Counted from the stretch's first letter, positions 34,893 through 45,043 are shown. The stretch is 64,000 nucleotides of DNA from Limnohabitans sp. Rim8 (GCA_945897465.1 CAMDFK010000022.1:1-64000), one strand, 5' to 3'. Numbers and translations: made by a program. Notes: generated by a model not told the origin, from the letters alone.

Positions 34893-35818
34893 AGTCAGTC
34901 ATCCATCCTTCTCCTGCAAGCGCGTTCTTTGAATCCTCGTTTGCCGGGTCCCATAACCGTTTGCACCCTGCCTTGCCTGACTTACCCCGTCAGCAGACTC
35001 AAGGCCCTGAGGAGCCAGATGATGACCATTCGCCCGCAGATCGCCCCAGACTGCGGGCTGTTTTCATTTCGGACCTGCACATTGGCACGCCGGGCTTTCA
35101 GGCCGAAGCCCTGCTTGATTTCTTGAAGCATCACCCCAGCGATGTGTTGTATTTGGTCGGTGACATCGTGGATGGGTGGCAATTGCGCAGGCGATGGTTC
35201 TGGCCGCAGAGCCACAACGATGTGGTGCAGAAGTTGTTACGCCGGGCACGTAAAGGCTGTCGGGTCATTTATGTGCCCGGCAATCACGACGAGTTCGCAC
35301 GTCATTTTGTGGGCCATGCGTTTGGGGGTGTCGAGGTGCTGCACGACACGGTCCACACCACAGCCCAAGGCCTCAAGTTGTGGGTGGTGCATGGTGACCA
35401 TTTTGATGGCGTGATTCAATATGCCAAGTGGTTGGCTTATGTCGGCGATTGGCTGTATGAGCTGACTTTGCGGATGAACCGGCACCTCAACAGCTACAGG
35501 GCTCGGCTGGGTTTGGGTTATTGGTCTTTATCAGCGTACCTCAAACTCAAAGTCAAAAAAGCGGTCAACTTCATCAGTGACTTTGAGGTGGCTGTGGCGC
35601 AAGAGGCCAAGCGCCGAGGCTTTGATGGGGTGGTGTGCGGTCACATTCACCATGCCGAAATTCGTGATGTGAACGGTACCTTGTACTGCAACGATGGTGA
35701 TTGGGTCGAGAGCCGAACCGCGTTGGTCGAGCACGCTGATGGTCGTTTGGAAATCATCCACTGGGGTGCTCAGGCGGTGGTCATCAATGCCCTGCCTGCT
35801 CAAGCGGTCACCGCATGA
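34889..35818 (+). CDS. Calcineurin-like metallophosphoesterase, PlcP-like
   Basis: A 309-residue phosphoesterase. Metal motifs are SDLHIGTPG, VGDIVDGWQL, PGNHDEF, VVHGDHFD and GHIHHAEI. The blocks FWPQSHNDVVQKLLRRARKG and GLGYWSLSAYLKLKVKKAVN are typical of the group that includes Sinorhizobium PlcP, the phospholipase C that breaks phosphatidylglycerol and phosphatidylethanolamine during phosphate starvation. Automatic labels usually say UDP-2,3-diacylglucosamine diphosphatase (LpxH2-like). The overlap with the OlsB-like gene makes the PlcP reading more likely. The first 50 residues are poorly conserved and disordered. Confidence 0.8.
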   Translation: MKSVIHPSPASAFFESSFAGSHNRLHPALPDLPRQQTQGPEEPDDDHSPADRPRLRAVFISDLHIGTPGFQAEALLDFLKHHPSDVLYLVGDIVDGWQLRRRWFWPQSHNDVVQKLLRRARKGCRVIYVPGNHDEFARHFVGHAFGGVEVLHDTVHTTAQGLKLWVVHGDHFDGVIQYAKWLAYVGDWLYELTLRMNRHLNSYRARLGLGYWSLSAYLKLKVKKAVNFISDFEVAVAQEAKRRGFDGVVCGHIHHAEIRDVNGTLYCNDGDWVESRTALVEHADGRLEIIHWGAQAVVINALPAQAVTA

Positions 35819-35889
35819 ATGAAAGCTGACTCGTTTTGGGGTGTCGTGGTTTCCAGGTTAAGACAAAATCACCCCGAGCATTCACGAAA

Positions 35890-35923
35890 TTGTCATCGAA
35901 CTGTCGCGTAACTTACCTAAAAT
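35890..35923 (+). promoter_or_regulatory. Pho box and -10 of ppk1
   Basis: TTGTCATCGAACTGTCGC (35890-35907) matches the consensus at 14 of 18 positions. TAAAAT (35918-35923), 10 bases on, is a good -10, the spacing expected for PhoB-activated promoters. The ppk start is at 35950. Confidence 0.75.
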
Positions 35924-35949
35924 CATTGTAAAGAAACCACAGATGTGCA

Positions 35950-38034
35950 ATGACCACCACACTTTCACAAAACAAAACGGCAGGGTCCTCTTCTGAGTTA
36001 TTGGACCGTGACCTGAGTATTTTGGCATTCAATGAGCGGGTGCTCGATTGGGCGCACCGACCCGAAGTCCCCGTTCTCGAGCGCTTGCGCTATCTGTGCA
36101 TCGTGTCGTCCAACTTGGATGAGTTCTTTGAAGTACGGGCTGAGCCGCATGTGATGGGCAGCTTGCAGGAGATCAAGTCCGGTCAATACACGCCTGACAG
36201 TCTGTCGGCCATCGCTGACAAAACCAACGCCATGGTGGCGCGACAATACGCGCTGTACAACGACGATTTACTGCCCACATTGCAGCGCCAAGGCTACCGG
36301 TTGTTGTCGCACGGCGAGCGCAATGCTGAGCAGCGCCGATGGGTGCGCAGTTTTTTCCAACGAGAGGTCCAACCCTTGTTGGTGCCTGTGGGCTTGGACC
36401 CGGCGCACCCTTTCCCCAAAGTGGCCAACAAATCGCTCAACTTCATCGTGCAGTTGTCGGGCAAAGATGCTTTTGGCCGAGCCAATGAAATCGCCATCGT
36501 CAAGGTGCCGCGTGTGTTGCCTCGGGTGATTGCCTTGCCGGATCGGGTTTGTGAAGGCACCAAGGCTTTTGTGCTTTTGTCCAGCGTGATCCGAGCGCAC
36601 TTGGCCGAGTTGTTTCCCGGTCGGGAAGTGGGTCAGTTTTCTCAGTTTCGGGTCACGCGCCATTCGGATCTGGCGGTCGACGAAGACGAGATCGCCAATT
36701 TGCGCATGGCCCTGCGCCAAGGTCTGCAGCACCGCCACTATGGCCAGGCGGTTCGATTGGAGGTGTCTTCCAATTGCGCCCCCCAATTGGCGGAGTTTTT
36801 ACGCAAAGAGTTTCGGCTGCCCGAAGCTTCCGTTTTCCGGGTCAATGGTCCGGTGAACCTGGTGCGCTTGATGCAACTCATTGACCTGGTGCCTGCGCCG
36901 GAGTTGCTCTTTCCGCCCTTCAAAGCCAGCTTCCCGGTGCAACTGCCACAACACGGCTCGGTGTTCAACCGGCTCAAAGAGGGCGACGTGGTGATCCACC
37001 AGCCCTTTGAAACCTTTGATGGCGTATTGGCTTTTTTGCGTGAGGCCGTGATGGACCCGAATGTGCTGGCCATCAAACAAACCATTTACCGCGCGGGCAG
37101 TGACACCACCATGATGGACTTGTTGCGCGAAGCGGTGCGCCGTGGCAAAGAGGTCACGGCTGTGGTTGAGCTCAAGGCCCGTTTTGACGAAGAGGCCAAC
37201 ATCAACTGGGCCGAGCAACTCGAATCGATCGGTGCGCAAGTGGTTTACGGCATTGTGGGCCTGAAAACACACGCCAAAATGCTGCTGGTCACCCGCCGTG
37301 AAGGCCGTGTATTGCGTCGATATGGCCATCTGTCCACGGGCAACTACAACCGCCGCACTGCTGCTTTGTACACCGACATCAGCTACCTCACGGCCGATCC
37401 TGAAATCACCAGTGATATGGACCAGTTGTTTGGGCATTTGGCCAGTCAAAGCCGCTTGCCCAAAATGAAACGTTTGTTGGTCGCACCCTTCCATTTGCAT
37501 GCCCACATGATGACCCTCATTGAGGCTGTGGGCAGCGCCGCCGCGCGAGGTGCTCCCGGTCGCATCGTCATCAAGATGAATGCCTTGACCGACATCCCGT
37601 TGGTGCAAGCCTTGTTGGCGGCAGGGCAAAAAGGCGCCAAGATTGATTTGATCGTTCGTGGGGCTTGCGTACTGCCTGCCGCTGTGGCCGGCGTGAGCGA
37701 CAACATCCGGGTGCGCTCGGTGATCGGGCGCTTTTTGGAACACTCGCGGGTGTTCTATTTTTGCGCTGACCAAGTTGAGTCCTTGTATTTGTCGAGTGCT
37801 GACTGGATGAGCCGCAACATGACGCGCCGCATCGAACTGGCTTGGCCCGTGACCGACCCACTGCTGCGCCAGCGCATCATTGACGAATGCCTGATTGCTT
37901 ACCTCCACGATGGGCGTGATGCTTGGGATCTGGCGCCGGACGGCCAGTACCACCGCGTGGGCCTGACGGCACCCGGGCCTGGTGCTCAGCAAGCGCTGAT
38001 GCAGCGCTACGACGCAACCCCAGGAAGAGGGTAA
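35950..38034 (+). CDS. ppk1: Polyphosphate kinase 1
   Basis: It makes inorganic polyphosphate reversibly from ATP. The 694 residues have the PPK1 domain order: N domain (ELLDRDLSILAFNERVLDWA), the conserved SSNLDEFFEVR, a middle domain (PVGLDPAHPFPKVANKSLNF), and two C domains with VIHQPFETFDGVLAFLREAV, the phosphohistidine motif GLKTHAKMLLVTRREG and STGNYNRRTAALYTD, then SSADWMSRNMTRRIELAWPV. ATG 35950 follows the Pho promoter. sixA follows within 5 bases, and ppx lies two genes on. Confidence 0.97.
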   Translation: MTTTLSQNKTAGSSSELLDRDLSILAFNERVLDWAHRPEVPVLERLRYLCIVSSNLDEFFEVRAEPHVMGSLQEIKSGQYTPDSLSAIADKTNAMVARQYALYNDDLLPTLQRQGYRLLSHGERNAEQRRWVRSFFQREVQPLLVPVGLDPAHPFPKVANKSLNFIVQLSGKDAFGRANEIAIVKVPRVLPRVIALPDRVCEGTKAFVLLSSVIRAHLAELFPGREVGQFSQFRVTRHSDLAVDEDEIANLRMALRQGLQHRHYGQAVRLEVSSNCAPQLAEFLRKEFRLPEASVFRVNGPVNLVRLMQLIDLVPAPELLFPPFKASFPVQLPQHGSVFNRLKEGDVVIHQPFETFDGVLAFLREAVMDPNVLAIKQTIYRAGSDTTMMDLLREAVRRGKEVTAVVELKARFDEEANINWAEQLESIGAQVVYGIVGLKTHAKMLLVTRREGRVLRRYGHLSTGNYNRRTAALYTDISYLTADPEITSDMDQLFGHLASQSRLPKMKRLLVAPFHLHAHMMTLIEAVGSAAARGAPGRIVIKMNALTDIPLVQALLAAGQKGAKIDLIVRGACVLPAAVAGVSDNIRVRSVIGRFLEHSRVFYFCADQVESLYLSSADWMSRNMTRRIELAWPVTDPLLRQRIIDECLIAYLHDGRDAWDLAPDGQYHRVGLTAPGPGAQQALMQRYDATPGRG

Positions 38035-38039
38035 GTGCC

Positions 38040-38501
38040 ATGGACTTGATCTTGTGGCGGCACGCCGAAGCCCATGAGGCTGAGCCCGGAGAAGACGACC
38101 TGCAGCGTGCCTTGACGCCACGAGGTCGCAAACAGGCTGAGCGCATGGCCGCCTGGCTTGACATCCAACTGCCCCAAGGTACCCGGTTGCTCAGCAGTCC
38201 AGCCATTCGGGCAGAGCAAACTGTGCGGGCCTTGAACCGAAAATACAAAGTGCGAGACGCGCTCTCGCCAGGTGCCAGTGTGGAAGATGTACTCGACACT
38301 TCAGGTTGGCCAGAAGCACGTTACCCGGTCTTGCTGGTGGGTCACCAACCGGCATTGGGCGGTTTGGTGGCGAAATTGTTGGGCATGCCTGAGCCCGCAT
38401 GCGCCATCCGCAAAGGCGCGGTGTGGTGGTTGCGCCACCGCATTCGCGAAGCTCAGGCGCAAACCGTGCTGCTGGCTGTGACCTGCCCCGACCGCTTGTG
38501 A
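38040..38501 (+). CDS. sixA: Phosphohistidine phosphatase SixA
   Basis: A small histidine-phosphatase-superfamily protein of 153 residues. The catalytic RH is in MDLILWRHAEAHEAEPGEDD, a second Arg is in LSSPAIRAEQTV and the second His is in LLVGHQPALGGL. SixA removes phosphate from histidine phosphotransfer domains (in E. coli the nitrogen-PTS protein NPr). It follows ppk1 with 5 bases between and is probably in the same message; a function on polyphosphate-related proteins is conceivable but not shown. ATG 38040 gives the normal length. Confidence 0.9.
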   Translation: MDLILWRHAEAHEAEPGEDDLQRALTPRGRKQAERMAAWLDIQLPQGTRLLSSPAIRAEQTVRALNRKYKVRDALSPGASVEDVLDTSGWPEARYPVLLVGHQPALGGLVAKLLGMPEPACAIRKGAVWWLRHRIREAQAQTVLLAVTCPDRL

Positions 38502-38522
38502 GCTGCGCGAACGACAGCACAT

Positions 38523-39050
38523 TCAGTCTTTGGCAGGTCGACCGGTTTTGATGGTGGGAACGTTGGCCATGGCTTTCTTGAACCCGGTGTCGGTCATGCC
38601 AAACAAGGCCTGCAGGCCGGCTCGGATGAGTTCGCTTTTCTTGACGGCAACGCCCAAAGCCATGGCACGTTTTTTCATCTCGGTGATTTGAAGCAACTCG
38701 GTCTTGGGCAGGGTGAAGCTGTCGCGCACAACTTTGACTTTTTTCTCTTTCAAGACCTTGGCAGGAGCCGGCGATTTTTTCTTGTCCAAAGTTTTGGTTT
38801 GGACTGCTTTGGCCGGGGGCGTCTTGGCTTTGGCGGGTGTTACAGGCGCTTTGACTGCCGTTTCAGTGGCTTTCACCGTTTTGTTTTTAGGCGCTGATTT
38901 GGCGCTTGGACTGCGTGCTTTCACGGGAGCCTGGGTGGCGTGCGCTGCCTTTGTGGCTGCCTTGGCCGCAGGTTTGGCTGCAGATGGATCGGTTTTCACT
39001 GGGGCCGAAGCGTCACTGCTGGTCGCTGAAGAGATGGTTGTATCGTTCAT
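38523..39050 (-). CDS. Lys/Ala-rich protein with C-terminal ribbon-helix-helix-like domain
   Basis: A 175-residue protein in two parts. Residues 1-105 are a low-complexity, strongly basic Lys/Ala/Pro/Thr-rich tail resembling histone H1 or AlgP (for example KPAAKAATKAAHATQAPVKA). Residues 108-160 (VRDSFTLPKTELLQITEMKK, then GVAVKKSELIRAGLQAL) look like a strand and two helices of a ribbon-helix-helix DNA-binding protein. It may compact DNA, regulate, or bind polyphosphate, given that it lies between ppk1-sixA and ppx. An inverted repeat (39074-39098) at its own promoter suggests autoregulation. The function is not known. Confidence 0.7.
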   Translation of the reverse strand: MNDTTISSATSSDASAPVKTDPSAAKPAAKAATKAAHATQAPVKARSPSAKSAPKNKTVKATETAVKAPVTPAKAKTPPAKAVQTKTLDKKKSPAPAKVLKEKKVKVVRDSFTLPKTELLQITEMKKRAMALGVAVKKSELIRAGLQALFGMTDTGFKKAMANVPTIKTGRPAKD

Positions 39051-39073
39051 GGAAAATCAACTTTCAAAAAATT

Positions 39074-39098
39074 AACGGTGCATACAGTTTATACCGTT
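39074..39098. promoter_or_regulatory. Inverted repeat upstream of the RHH-like gene
   Basis: AACGGT and ACCGTT are separated by 13 bases, starting 24 bases before the start codon. It is a possible binding site for the encoded protein itself. Confidence 0.4.
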
Positions 39099-39141
39099 GA
39101 TTTTCCAGGGGCAAGATATGACGGCTAAAAATCAGGGAAAT

Positions 39142-40647
39142 TCAGTTCACGGTCACTTGAAAGATCCAATCGGTTTTTTGCCAAGCATTCTTCTCTTCAC
39201 GCAGCAAATGGGCCGATTGCGGCCAGAGTTCCGCCCAATCGCTTTCCATGTTCAGGGTGGCCACACGCCTTTCAGCATCGCATTGGACATGCAGGCCAGA
39301 CAAATCAGGTTCGCGCCGGGCATGGCACAAGATGACCGCCAAACGCAGCGCCATGAGCTGTTGCACAAACCGGGTGTTTTGCAGTTCGGCATCGAGCTTG
39401 CGCAGCTTGCCACGGTGGCCAAGCACCAGTTGGCTCAAGCGGTGTAACTCATCCAGGGTGAAGCCGGGCAGATCGGTGTTGTCGAGGATGTAGGCACCAT
39501 GTTTGTGGTAATCGCTGTGCGAGATGCGCATGCCAGACTCATGCAGTTGGCAGGCCCAATGCAGTTTTTGCAAATGGCGTTGTCGCTCGCTTTGGGACAC
39601 GTCAGATTTTCCCGATGCGATCATGGCTTGCAGCAAGCCTTGGGCTGTTCGGGAAACACGCTCAGCTTGTTGCTCATCCGTGCCAAAGCGCTGCGCCAAC
39701 CAACTGACCATGGACGAGCGCACATCCTGAGGTGACTCGCGGTCGATCAGGTCGAACAGCGCACCGTGCCTTAAGGCCCCCTGGGCGGCATGCATCTCAT
39801 CGATTTGCAGCAGATCAAACAAAGCTTGCAACACGGCCAAGCCGCCCCCGATCACCGGTTTACGTTCTTCTTTGACGCCGTCTAGCCGAAGATTGTCGGG
39901 TTTTTGTGCCTTGAGCAAGCGCTCCTTGAGCCAATTCAAGCCATCCCGCGTGACACGCCCTTCGGGCCATCCGGCTTGGGTCAAAACGTCGGACACCGCG
40001 CCCACCGTGCCCGATGAGCCATAACAGGTGTCCCAGTGTTGGCGATTGAACAGAATGTGGGCTTCGTCGAGCACGGCCAGGGCTCCAATCTCGGCGGCCT
40101 TGAAGGCTTGAGGCGTCCATAAGCCATCAGGGAAATATTTCATGGACCAGCCCACGCTGCCCACGCGGTAGGACTCGAGTGTGTTGGCGGTTTCGTGTTG
40201 TCCCAAAATCATTTCGGTTGACCGCCCGCCGATGTCCACCACCAAACGGCGCTCGTCTGACTGTGGCAGCAGGTGCGAGACCCCCAGATAAATCAAGCGG
40301 GCCTCTTCGCGCCCGGCAATCACCTCGATCGGAAAGCCCAGAATCTCTTTGGCTTTGGCCAAAAACACCTCGCGGTTGCGGGCTTCGCGCAGGGTTTGGG
40401 TGGCCACGGCCCGCACTTGATGGGGCTCGAAACCGGCTATCCGTTCGCCAAATCGGGCCAAGCACTCCCAGCCGCGGGCCATGGCGTCTTCACTCAGGTT
40501 GCGCTCACTGTCTAAGCCATTGCCTTGACGCACGGTCTCTTTGATGTACTCCACGCGCCGCAACTGGCCCGCATCCATTTGTCCGATTTCAAGGCGAAAA
40601 CTGTTAGAGCCCAGATCGACGGCGGCGTAGAGGGAATGGGTCTGCAT
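39142..40647 (-). CDS. ppx: Exopolyphosphatase (Ppx/GppA family)
   Basis: It releases phosphate from the ends of polyphosphate, or hydrolyses pppGpp. The 501 residues have the actin-like ATPase-fold domains with YAAVDLGSNSFRLEIGQM, VRAVATQTLREARN, LVVDIGGRSTEMILG and YGSSGTVGAV, and a C-terminal HD-like helical domain (LHESGMRISHSDYHKHGAY). The size fits full-length Ppx, not the short form. ATG 40647. A Pho box with a -10 lies directly upstream (40683-40716), so it should be induced together with ppk1. Confidence 0.94.
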   Translation of the reverse strand: MQTHSLYAAVDLGSNSFRLEIGQMDAGQLRRVEYIKETVRQGNGLDSERNLSEDAMARGWECLARFGERIAGFEPHQVRAVATQTLREARNREVFLAKAKEILGFPIEVIAGREEARLIYLGVSHLLPQSDERRLVVDIGGRSTEMILGQHETANTLESYRVGSVGWSMKYFPDGLWTPQAFKAAEIGALAVLDEAHILFNRQHWDTCYGSSGTVGAVSDVLTQAGWPEGRVTRDGLNWLKERLLKAQKPDNLRLDGVKEERKPVIGGGLAVLQALFDLLQIDEMHAAQGALRHGALFDLIDRESPQDVRSSMVSWLAQRFGTDEQQAERVSRTAQGLLQAMIASGKSDVSQSERQRHLQKLHWACQLHESGMRISHSDYHKHGAYILDNTDLPGFTLDELHRLSQLVLGHRGKLRKLDAELQNTRFVQQLMALRLAVILCHARREPDLSGLHVQCDAERRVATLNMESDWAELWPQSAHLLREEKNAWQKTDWIFQVTVN

Positions 40648-40682
40648 GGCGTGGGAAGCGGAAGCGAACAGGCAAAGTGATG

Positions 40683-40716
40683 ATTATGTGACCGGATTGT
40701 GAAATTCAAATGACAT
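40683..40716 (-). promoter_or_regulatory. Pho box and -10 of ppx
   Basis: On the minus strand ATGTCATTTGAATTTCAC (40716-40699) matches 13 of 18 consensus positions. CATAAT (40688-40683), 10 bases on, matches TATAAT at 5 of 6. The ppx start is at 40647. Confidence 0.7.
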
Positions 40717-40757
40717 CTGTGCTCGATTTGTTGGGCGGGCTGGGTGGCGTGGAGCGC

Positions 40758-41786
<1,029 letters not shown>

Positions 41787-41844
41787 GTCGTGTGGTCACT
41801 TCAAGCGTTGTGGTTATAGGCTGGCAGATTTTTTTAAGACGGGT

Positions 41845-42333
41845 TCAAGAACGGCCGATCTGATCGAGCTCTTTCTTCAAGGCCAGCCGATCGAGCTTGT
41901 CGATGGGCAGGCTCAGCAAAATCGAGATGCGCCGGTGCAGCTTCATGAAAGCATCCCAAAAAGCTTGGGCTTTTTCGGCGTCGGTGGTGCCGATGTGGCC
42001 AGGGTCTTCCACACCCCAGTGCGCGGTCATGGGCTGACCTGGCCAAACGGGGCAGACCTCGCCCGCCGCGTTGTCGCACACGGTGATCACGAAGTCCATG
42101 GTGGGCGCATCGGGGGCTGCAAATTCGGACCAGCTTTTACTGCGCAAGCCTTCGGTGCTCAGTTGATTGCGCTCAAGGCAGTTCAAAGCATGCGCATTGA
42201 CATGACCGGCCGGACGGCTGCCAGCGCTGTAGGCCATAAAGCGATTCGGACCCAAGTGGTTCATGATGGCCTCGGCCATGATGCTGCGCGAGGAATTGCC
42301 GGTGCAAATGAAGAGGATGTTGTGTGTGGCCAC
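41845..42333 (-). CDS. arsC: Arsenate reductase, thioredoxin-coupled type
   Basis: It reduces arsenate to arsenite, which ACR3 exports. The 162 residues belong to the low-molecular-weight phosphatase-like family: the P-loop FICTGNSSRS (Cys10), ITVCDNAAGEVCPVWPG with two further Cys for the disulfide relay, and PGHIGTTDAEKAQAFW. GTG 42333 is chosen because GGAGAAAC lies just upstream and the P-loop then sits at the usual place; the frame is open further upstream. It lies between arsR and acr3. Confidence 0.93.
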   Translation of the reverse strand: MATHNILFICTGNSSRSIMAEAIMNHLGPNRFMAYSAGSRPAGHVNAHALNCLERNQLSTEGLRSKSWSEFAAPDAPTMDFVITVCDNAAGEVCPVWPGQPMTAHWGVEDPGHIGTTDAEKAQAFWDAFMKLHRRISILLSLPIDKLDRLALKKELDQIGRS

Positions 42334-42361
42334 AGGTGTTTCTCCGTTCAAAAAATGGGAT

Positions 42362-42721
42362 TCAGCATCGGCTGGGTTCGCAAGCCAGATTGAGCGCGTC
42401 GCCGCAGGGCACACCCTGGCAGCAGTGCGCTGTCAAAAAGTCCATCAGGCTTTGCATGGCGCCAAGGTCGGCGCGGTAGCGCAAAAAGCGGCCCTCGCGC
42501 TGCACACTGACCAAGGCGGCGTGGTGCAGTTCTTTGAGGTGAAACGACAGCGTGTTGGCCGGAATGTCGAGCGCTGCAGACAGCTGCCCAGGCTGAATGC
42601 CCTCGGGCCCCGCGCCCACGATGGCGCGAAACACCTTCAGGCGCGAGCTTTGCGCCAAAGCCGCCAAGGCCTTGACGGCAACCCCTTCGTCCATGACATT
42701 GAAAAGTGAGACGGGGTTCAT
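42362..42721 (-). CDS. arsR: ArsR-family arsenic-responsive repressor
   Basis: A 119-residue winged-helix repressor: LKVFRAIVGAGPEGIQPGQL, then ALDIPANTLSFHLKELHHAA (recognition helix) and the wing REGRFLRYRAD. The C-terminus holds a Cys cluster (AHCCQGVPCGDALNLACEPS) suited to bind arsenite. ATG 42721 overlaps the arsJ stop (ATGA). It is in the middle of the operon it presumably controls; the operator candidate is before the GAPDH gene at 45058-45072. Confidence 0.92.
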   Translation of the reverse strand: MNPVSLFNVMDEGVAVKALAALAQSSRLKVFRAIVGAGPEGIQPGQLSAALDIPANTLSFHLKELHHAALVSVQREGRFLRYRADLGAMQSLMDFLTAHCCQGVPCGDALNLACEPSRC

Positions 42722-43998
42722 GGTGTGGCCTTTTCTGCAGGGGTGTGGGTGAGCAAACCCATGGGCAAACGCAGCGTGGCCAGCCAGCACAAGAGCAGCA
42801 TCAGCGCCGAGCCCAAGAGTGCGTACATCAACCCACCCCATTGGTAGAGCAGGCCCGACAGCAGCGTGCCCATGAAGCGGCCCAGCGCATTGGCCGCGTA
42901 ATAAAAGCCCACGTCTTCGGCTGCTTTTTCAGAGCCCGCATAGGCCAGCACCAAATAACTGTGAACCGAGGAATTGATGGCAAAAGCAAAGCCGAACAAA
43001 CTCAGGCCCCCGACCACCCACCACTGCAGCTGCGGCGCTTGCCAATACATGGCCGCGGCAATGCCCAGCGGAATGAGCGTGAGCACCGCCGACCACCACC
43101 GCGCGGCAGGCACTTCTCGGCTCAGGCCGTCGGCGCTGCGGCGCACGATCTGTGGGGCCAGCGCTTGCACCAGGCCATAACCAATGGTCCAAGCCGCCAA
43201 AAAGCCACCCACCATGGTGAAAGTCCAGCCCACCGAGTAAAGGAACACGGGTACGCCCACCACAAACCACACGTCCCGCGCCCCAAACAAGGCCACGCGG
43301 GCTGCGGCCAGCGCGTTGATGCCCGGGTTTTTGGCAAATAGCTCTTTGGCCGTACCGGAAGGCTTGCTCTTGCCCATCATGGGCGGCAAGCTCGTCACCA
43401 CGCCAATGAGCACCAGCGCCAAGAGGCCCGACATGGCCCATAAAGAACCCTGAAACCCCAGCGTCTCCAGCAGCAAACCACCCAGAAAAAAGCCAAAGCC
43501 TTTCATGGCGTTTTTGCTGCCCGTGAACCAGGCCACCCATTTGAAGAGTTGCCCGTTGCCCGTGTCTTTGGCTTGCGCCTGTGTGATCTTGATGGCCGAC
43601 TTGCTGGCGGTCTTGGTCAAGTCTTTGGCCACACCACACACGCCTTGCGCCAGCACCACCCAAGCCACCGACATGGCCGCTGTCCATTCAGGCTGCAGGG
43701 CCGAGAGCAAGCCAAAGCCGATGATTTGTGTGGACAGGCCCACAGTGAGCATGCGGGCAATGCCAAAGCGTGTGGCCAGCCAGCCGCCGATCAGGTTGGC
43801 CAGCACGCCCGCGCCCTCATAGAGCAAGAACAAGAAGGCCAGCGTGAAGGGCGAGTAACCGAGCTTGTAAAAGTGCAGCAGCACCAACATGCGCAAAGCG
43901 CCGTCGGTCAGGGTGAAGCCCCAATAGGCGGCGGTCACGATGCCGTAGTTCCGCTCTGCCGCGGTGACGATGCCGTTGTGGCGTTCAGCGGCATTCAT
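42718..43998 (-). CDS. arsJ: Organoarsenical efflux MFS transporter ArsJ
   Basis: A 426-residue major-facilitator protein with about twelve membrane segments. With the neighbouring GAPDH it exports 1-arseno-3-phosphoglycerate, which then breaks down to arsenate outside. The stretches AAYWGFTLTDGALRMLVLLH, FLLYEGAGVLANLIGGWLA and KDLTKTASKSAIK are ArsJ signatures. The N-terminus has an extra 10-residue duplication (AERHNGIVTA then AERNYGIVTA), coded by a 30-bp tandem repeat at 43931-43990. The start is one base after the GAPDH stop. Confidence 0.93.
   Translation of the reverse strand: MNAAERHNGIVTAAERNYGIVTAAYWGFTLTDGALRMLVLLHFYKLGYSPFTLAFLFLLYEGAGVLANLIGGWLATRFGIARMLTVGLSTQIIGFGLLSALQPEWTAAMSVAWVVLAQGVCGVAKDLTKTASKSAIKITQAQAKDTGNGQLFKWVAWFTGSKNAMKGFGFFLGGLLLETLGFQGSLWAMSGLLALVLIGVVTSLPPMMGKSKPSGTAKELFAKNPGINALAAARVALFGARDVWFVVGVPVFLYSVGWTFTMVGGFLAAWTIGYGLVQALAPQIVRRSADGLSREVPAARWWSAVLTLIPLGIAAAMYWQAPQLQWWVVGGLSLFGFAFAINSSVHSYLVLAYAGSEKAAEDVGFYYAANALGRFMGTLLSGLLYQWGGLMYALLGSALMLLLCWLATLRLPMGLLTHTPAEKATP
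43931..43990 (-). repeat. 30-bp tandem duplication at the arsJ start
   Basis: GCGGTCACGATGCCGT at 43931 recurs as GCGGTGACGATGCCGT at 43961 with the same 30-base period. It adds ten residues to the cytoplasmic N-terminus of ArsJ and has already diverged, so it is not very recent. Confidence 0.7.
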
Positions 43999-43999
43999 C

Positions 44000-45043
44000 T
44001 CAGATGCCGACGTCGTTCATGTGGCAAGCCAAATCGACCATGCGGCAGGCATAGCCCATTTCGTTGTCGTACCAAGCGTAGACCTTGAGCAATGTGCCGT
44101 CGGTCACCAATGTAGACAACGCGTCCACAATGCTGCTGCGCGTGTCGCGAGCGTAGTCGGCACTCACCAGGGGGCGCTCTTCGTACCCCAGGATGCCCGC
44201 CAAAGGGCCTTTTGCAGCTGCTGCAAACAAGGCATTGACTTCATCGGCGCTGGTCTCGCGCTTCATCTCGAACACACAGTCGGTCAGCGACGCATTGAGC
44301 ACCGGGGCACGCACGGCGTGGCCGTTGAGCTTGCCCTTGAGTTCAGGGTAAATCAAGGCAATCGCCGTGGCGCTGCCCGTGGTGGTGGGGGCCAGGCTCA
44401 TCATGGCGCTGCGGGCGCGACGCAGGTCTTTGTGTGGGGCATCGACCACCAAGTTGGTGTTGGTGGGGTCGTGGATGGTGGTGATCTGGCCGTGCCGGAT
44501 GCCAATGGCCTCATGCACCACTTTGACCACCGGAGCCAGACAGTTGGTGGTGCACGATGCGGCGGTGACGATGCGGTCTTTGGCCGGGTTGTACAGGGTG
44601 TGGTTGATGCCCACCACGATGTTCAGCACATCGCCCACCTTGACGGGTGCGGCCACGATCACGCGCTTGGCGCCCCGGTCCAGGTGGCCTTGAATCGTCT
44701 CGGGCGTTAAAAACTTGCCCGTGCATTCGAGCACCAAGTCCACACCCATGTCGCCCCAAGGGATGTCGGCCGGATTGGCGTGTGAGGAAAAGCCTAGGGT
44801 GCGCTCGCCGATGCGAATATGGCTGTCGCCTTCCGCCTCAATGCGCTCACGCCACTTGCCCTGCACGCTGTCAAACGCCAGCAAATGGGCGGTGGCCGCC
44901 GCGCCGCCCTTGAGTTCGTTCAGGTGCACCACCTCCAATCGGTTGCCTGCACGGGGGTCGTCTGATTGGCGCTCGGCAGCGCCCATGGCCGCACGCAGGG
45001 CCAAACGGCCGATGCGGCCCATTCCGTTGATTCCGACTTTCAT
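44000..45043 (-). CDS. ArsJ-associated glyceraldehyde-3-phosphate dehydrogenase
   Basis: A 347-residue GAPDH that can use arsenate in place of phosphate, making the substrate of ArsJ. The NAD-binding start is [18 protein letters not shown], the catalytic Cys is in [14 protein letters not shown], and the phosphate pocket and C-terminus ([18 protein letters not shown]) are standard. Location at the head of an arsenic operon directly before arsJ marks it as the ArsJ partner and not the glycolytic enzyme. ATG 45043 has GAGG upstream. Confidence 0.93.
   Translation of the reverse strand: MKVGINGMGRIGRLALRAAMGAAERQSDDPRAGNRLEVVHLNELKGGAAATAHLLAFDSVQGKWRERIEAEGDSHIRIGERTLGFSSHANPADIPWGDMGVDLVLECTGKFLTPETIQGHLDRGAKRVIVAAPVKVGDVLNIVVGINHTLYNPAKDRIVTAASCTTNCLAPVVKVVHEAIGIRHGQITTIHDPTNTNLVVDAPHKDLRRARSAMMSLAPTTTGSATAIALIYPELKGKLNGHAVRAPVLNASLTDCVFEMKRETSADEVNALFAAAAKGPLAGILGYEERPLVSADYARDTRSSIVDALSTLVTDGTLLKVYAWYDNEMGYACRMVDLACHMNDVGI

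Noticed and set aside
34889-35818. LpxH2-type lipid A enzyme
   Set aside because: Possible by family, but the overlap with an OlsB-like gene and the block structure shared with PlcP made lipid remodelling the better call.
36799-38121. 440-residue minus-strand frame opposite ppk1
   Set aside because: Antisense to conserved PPK1 sequence, His/Gln-rich shadow.
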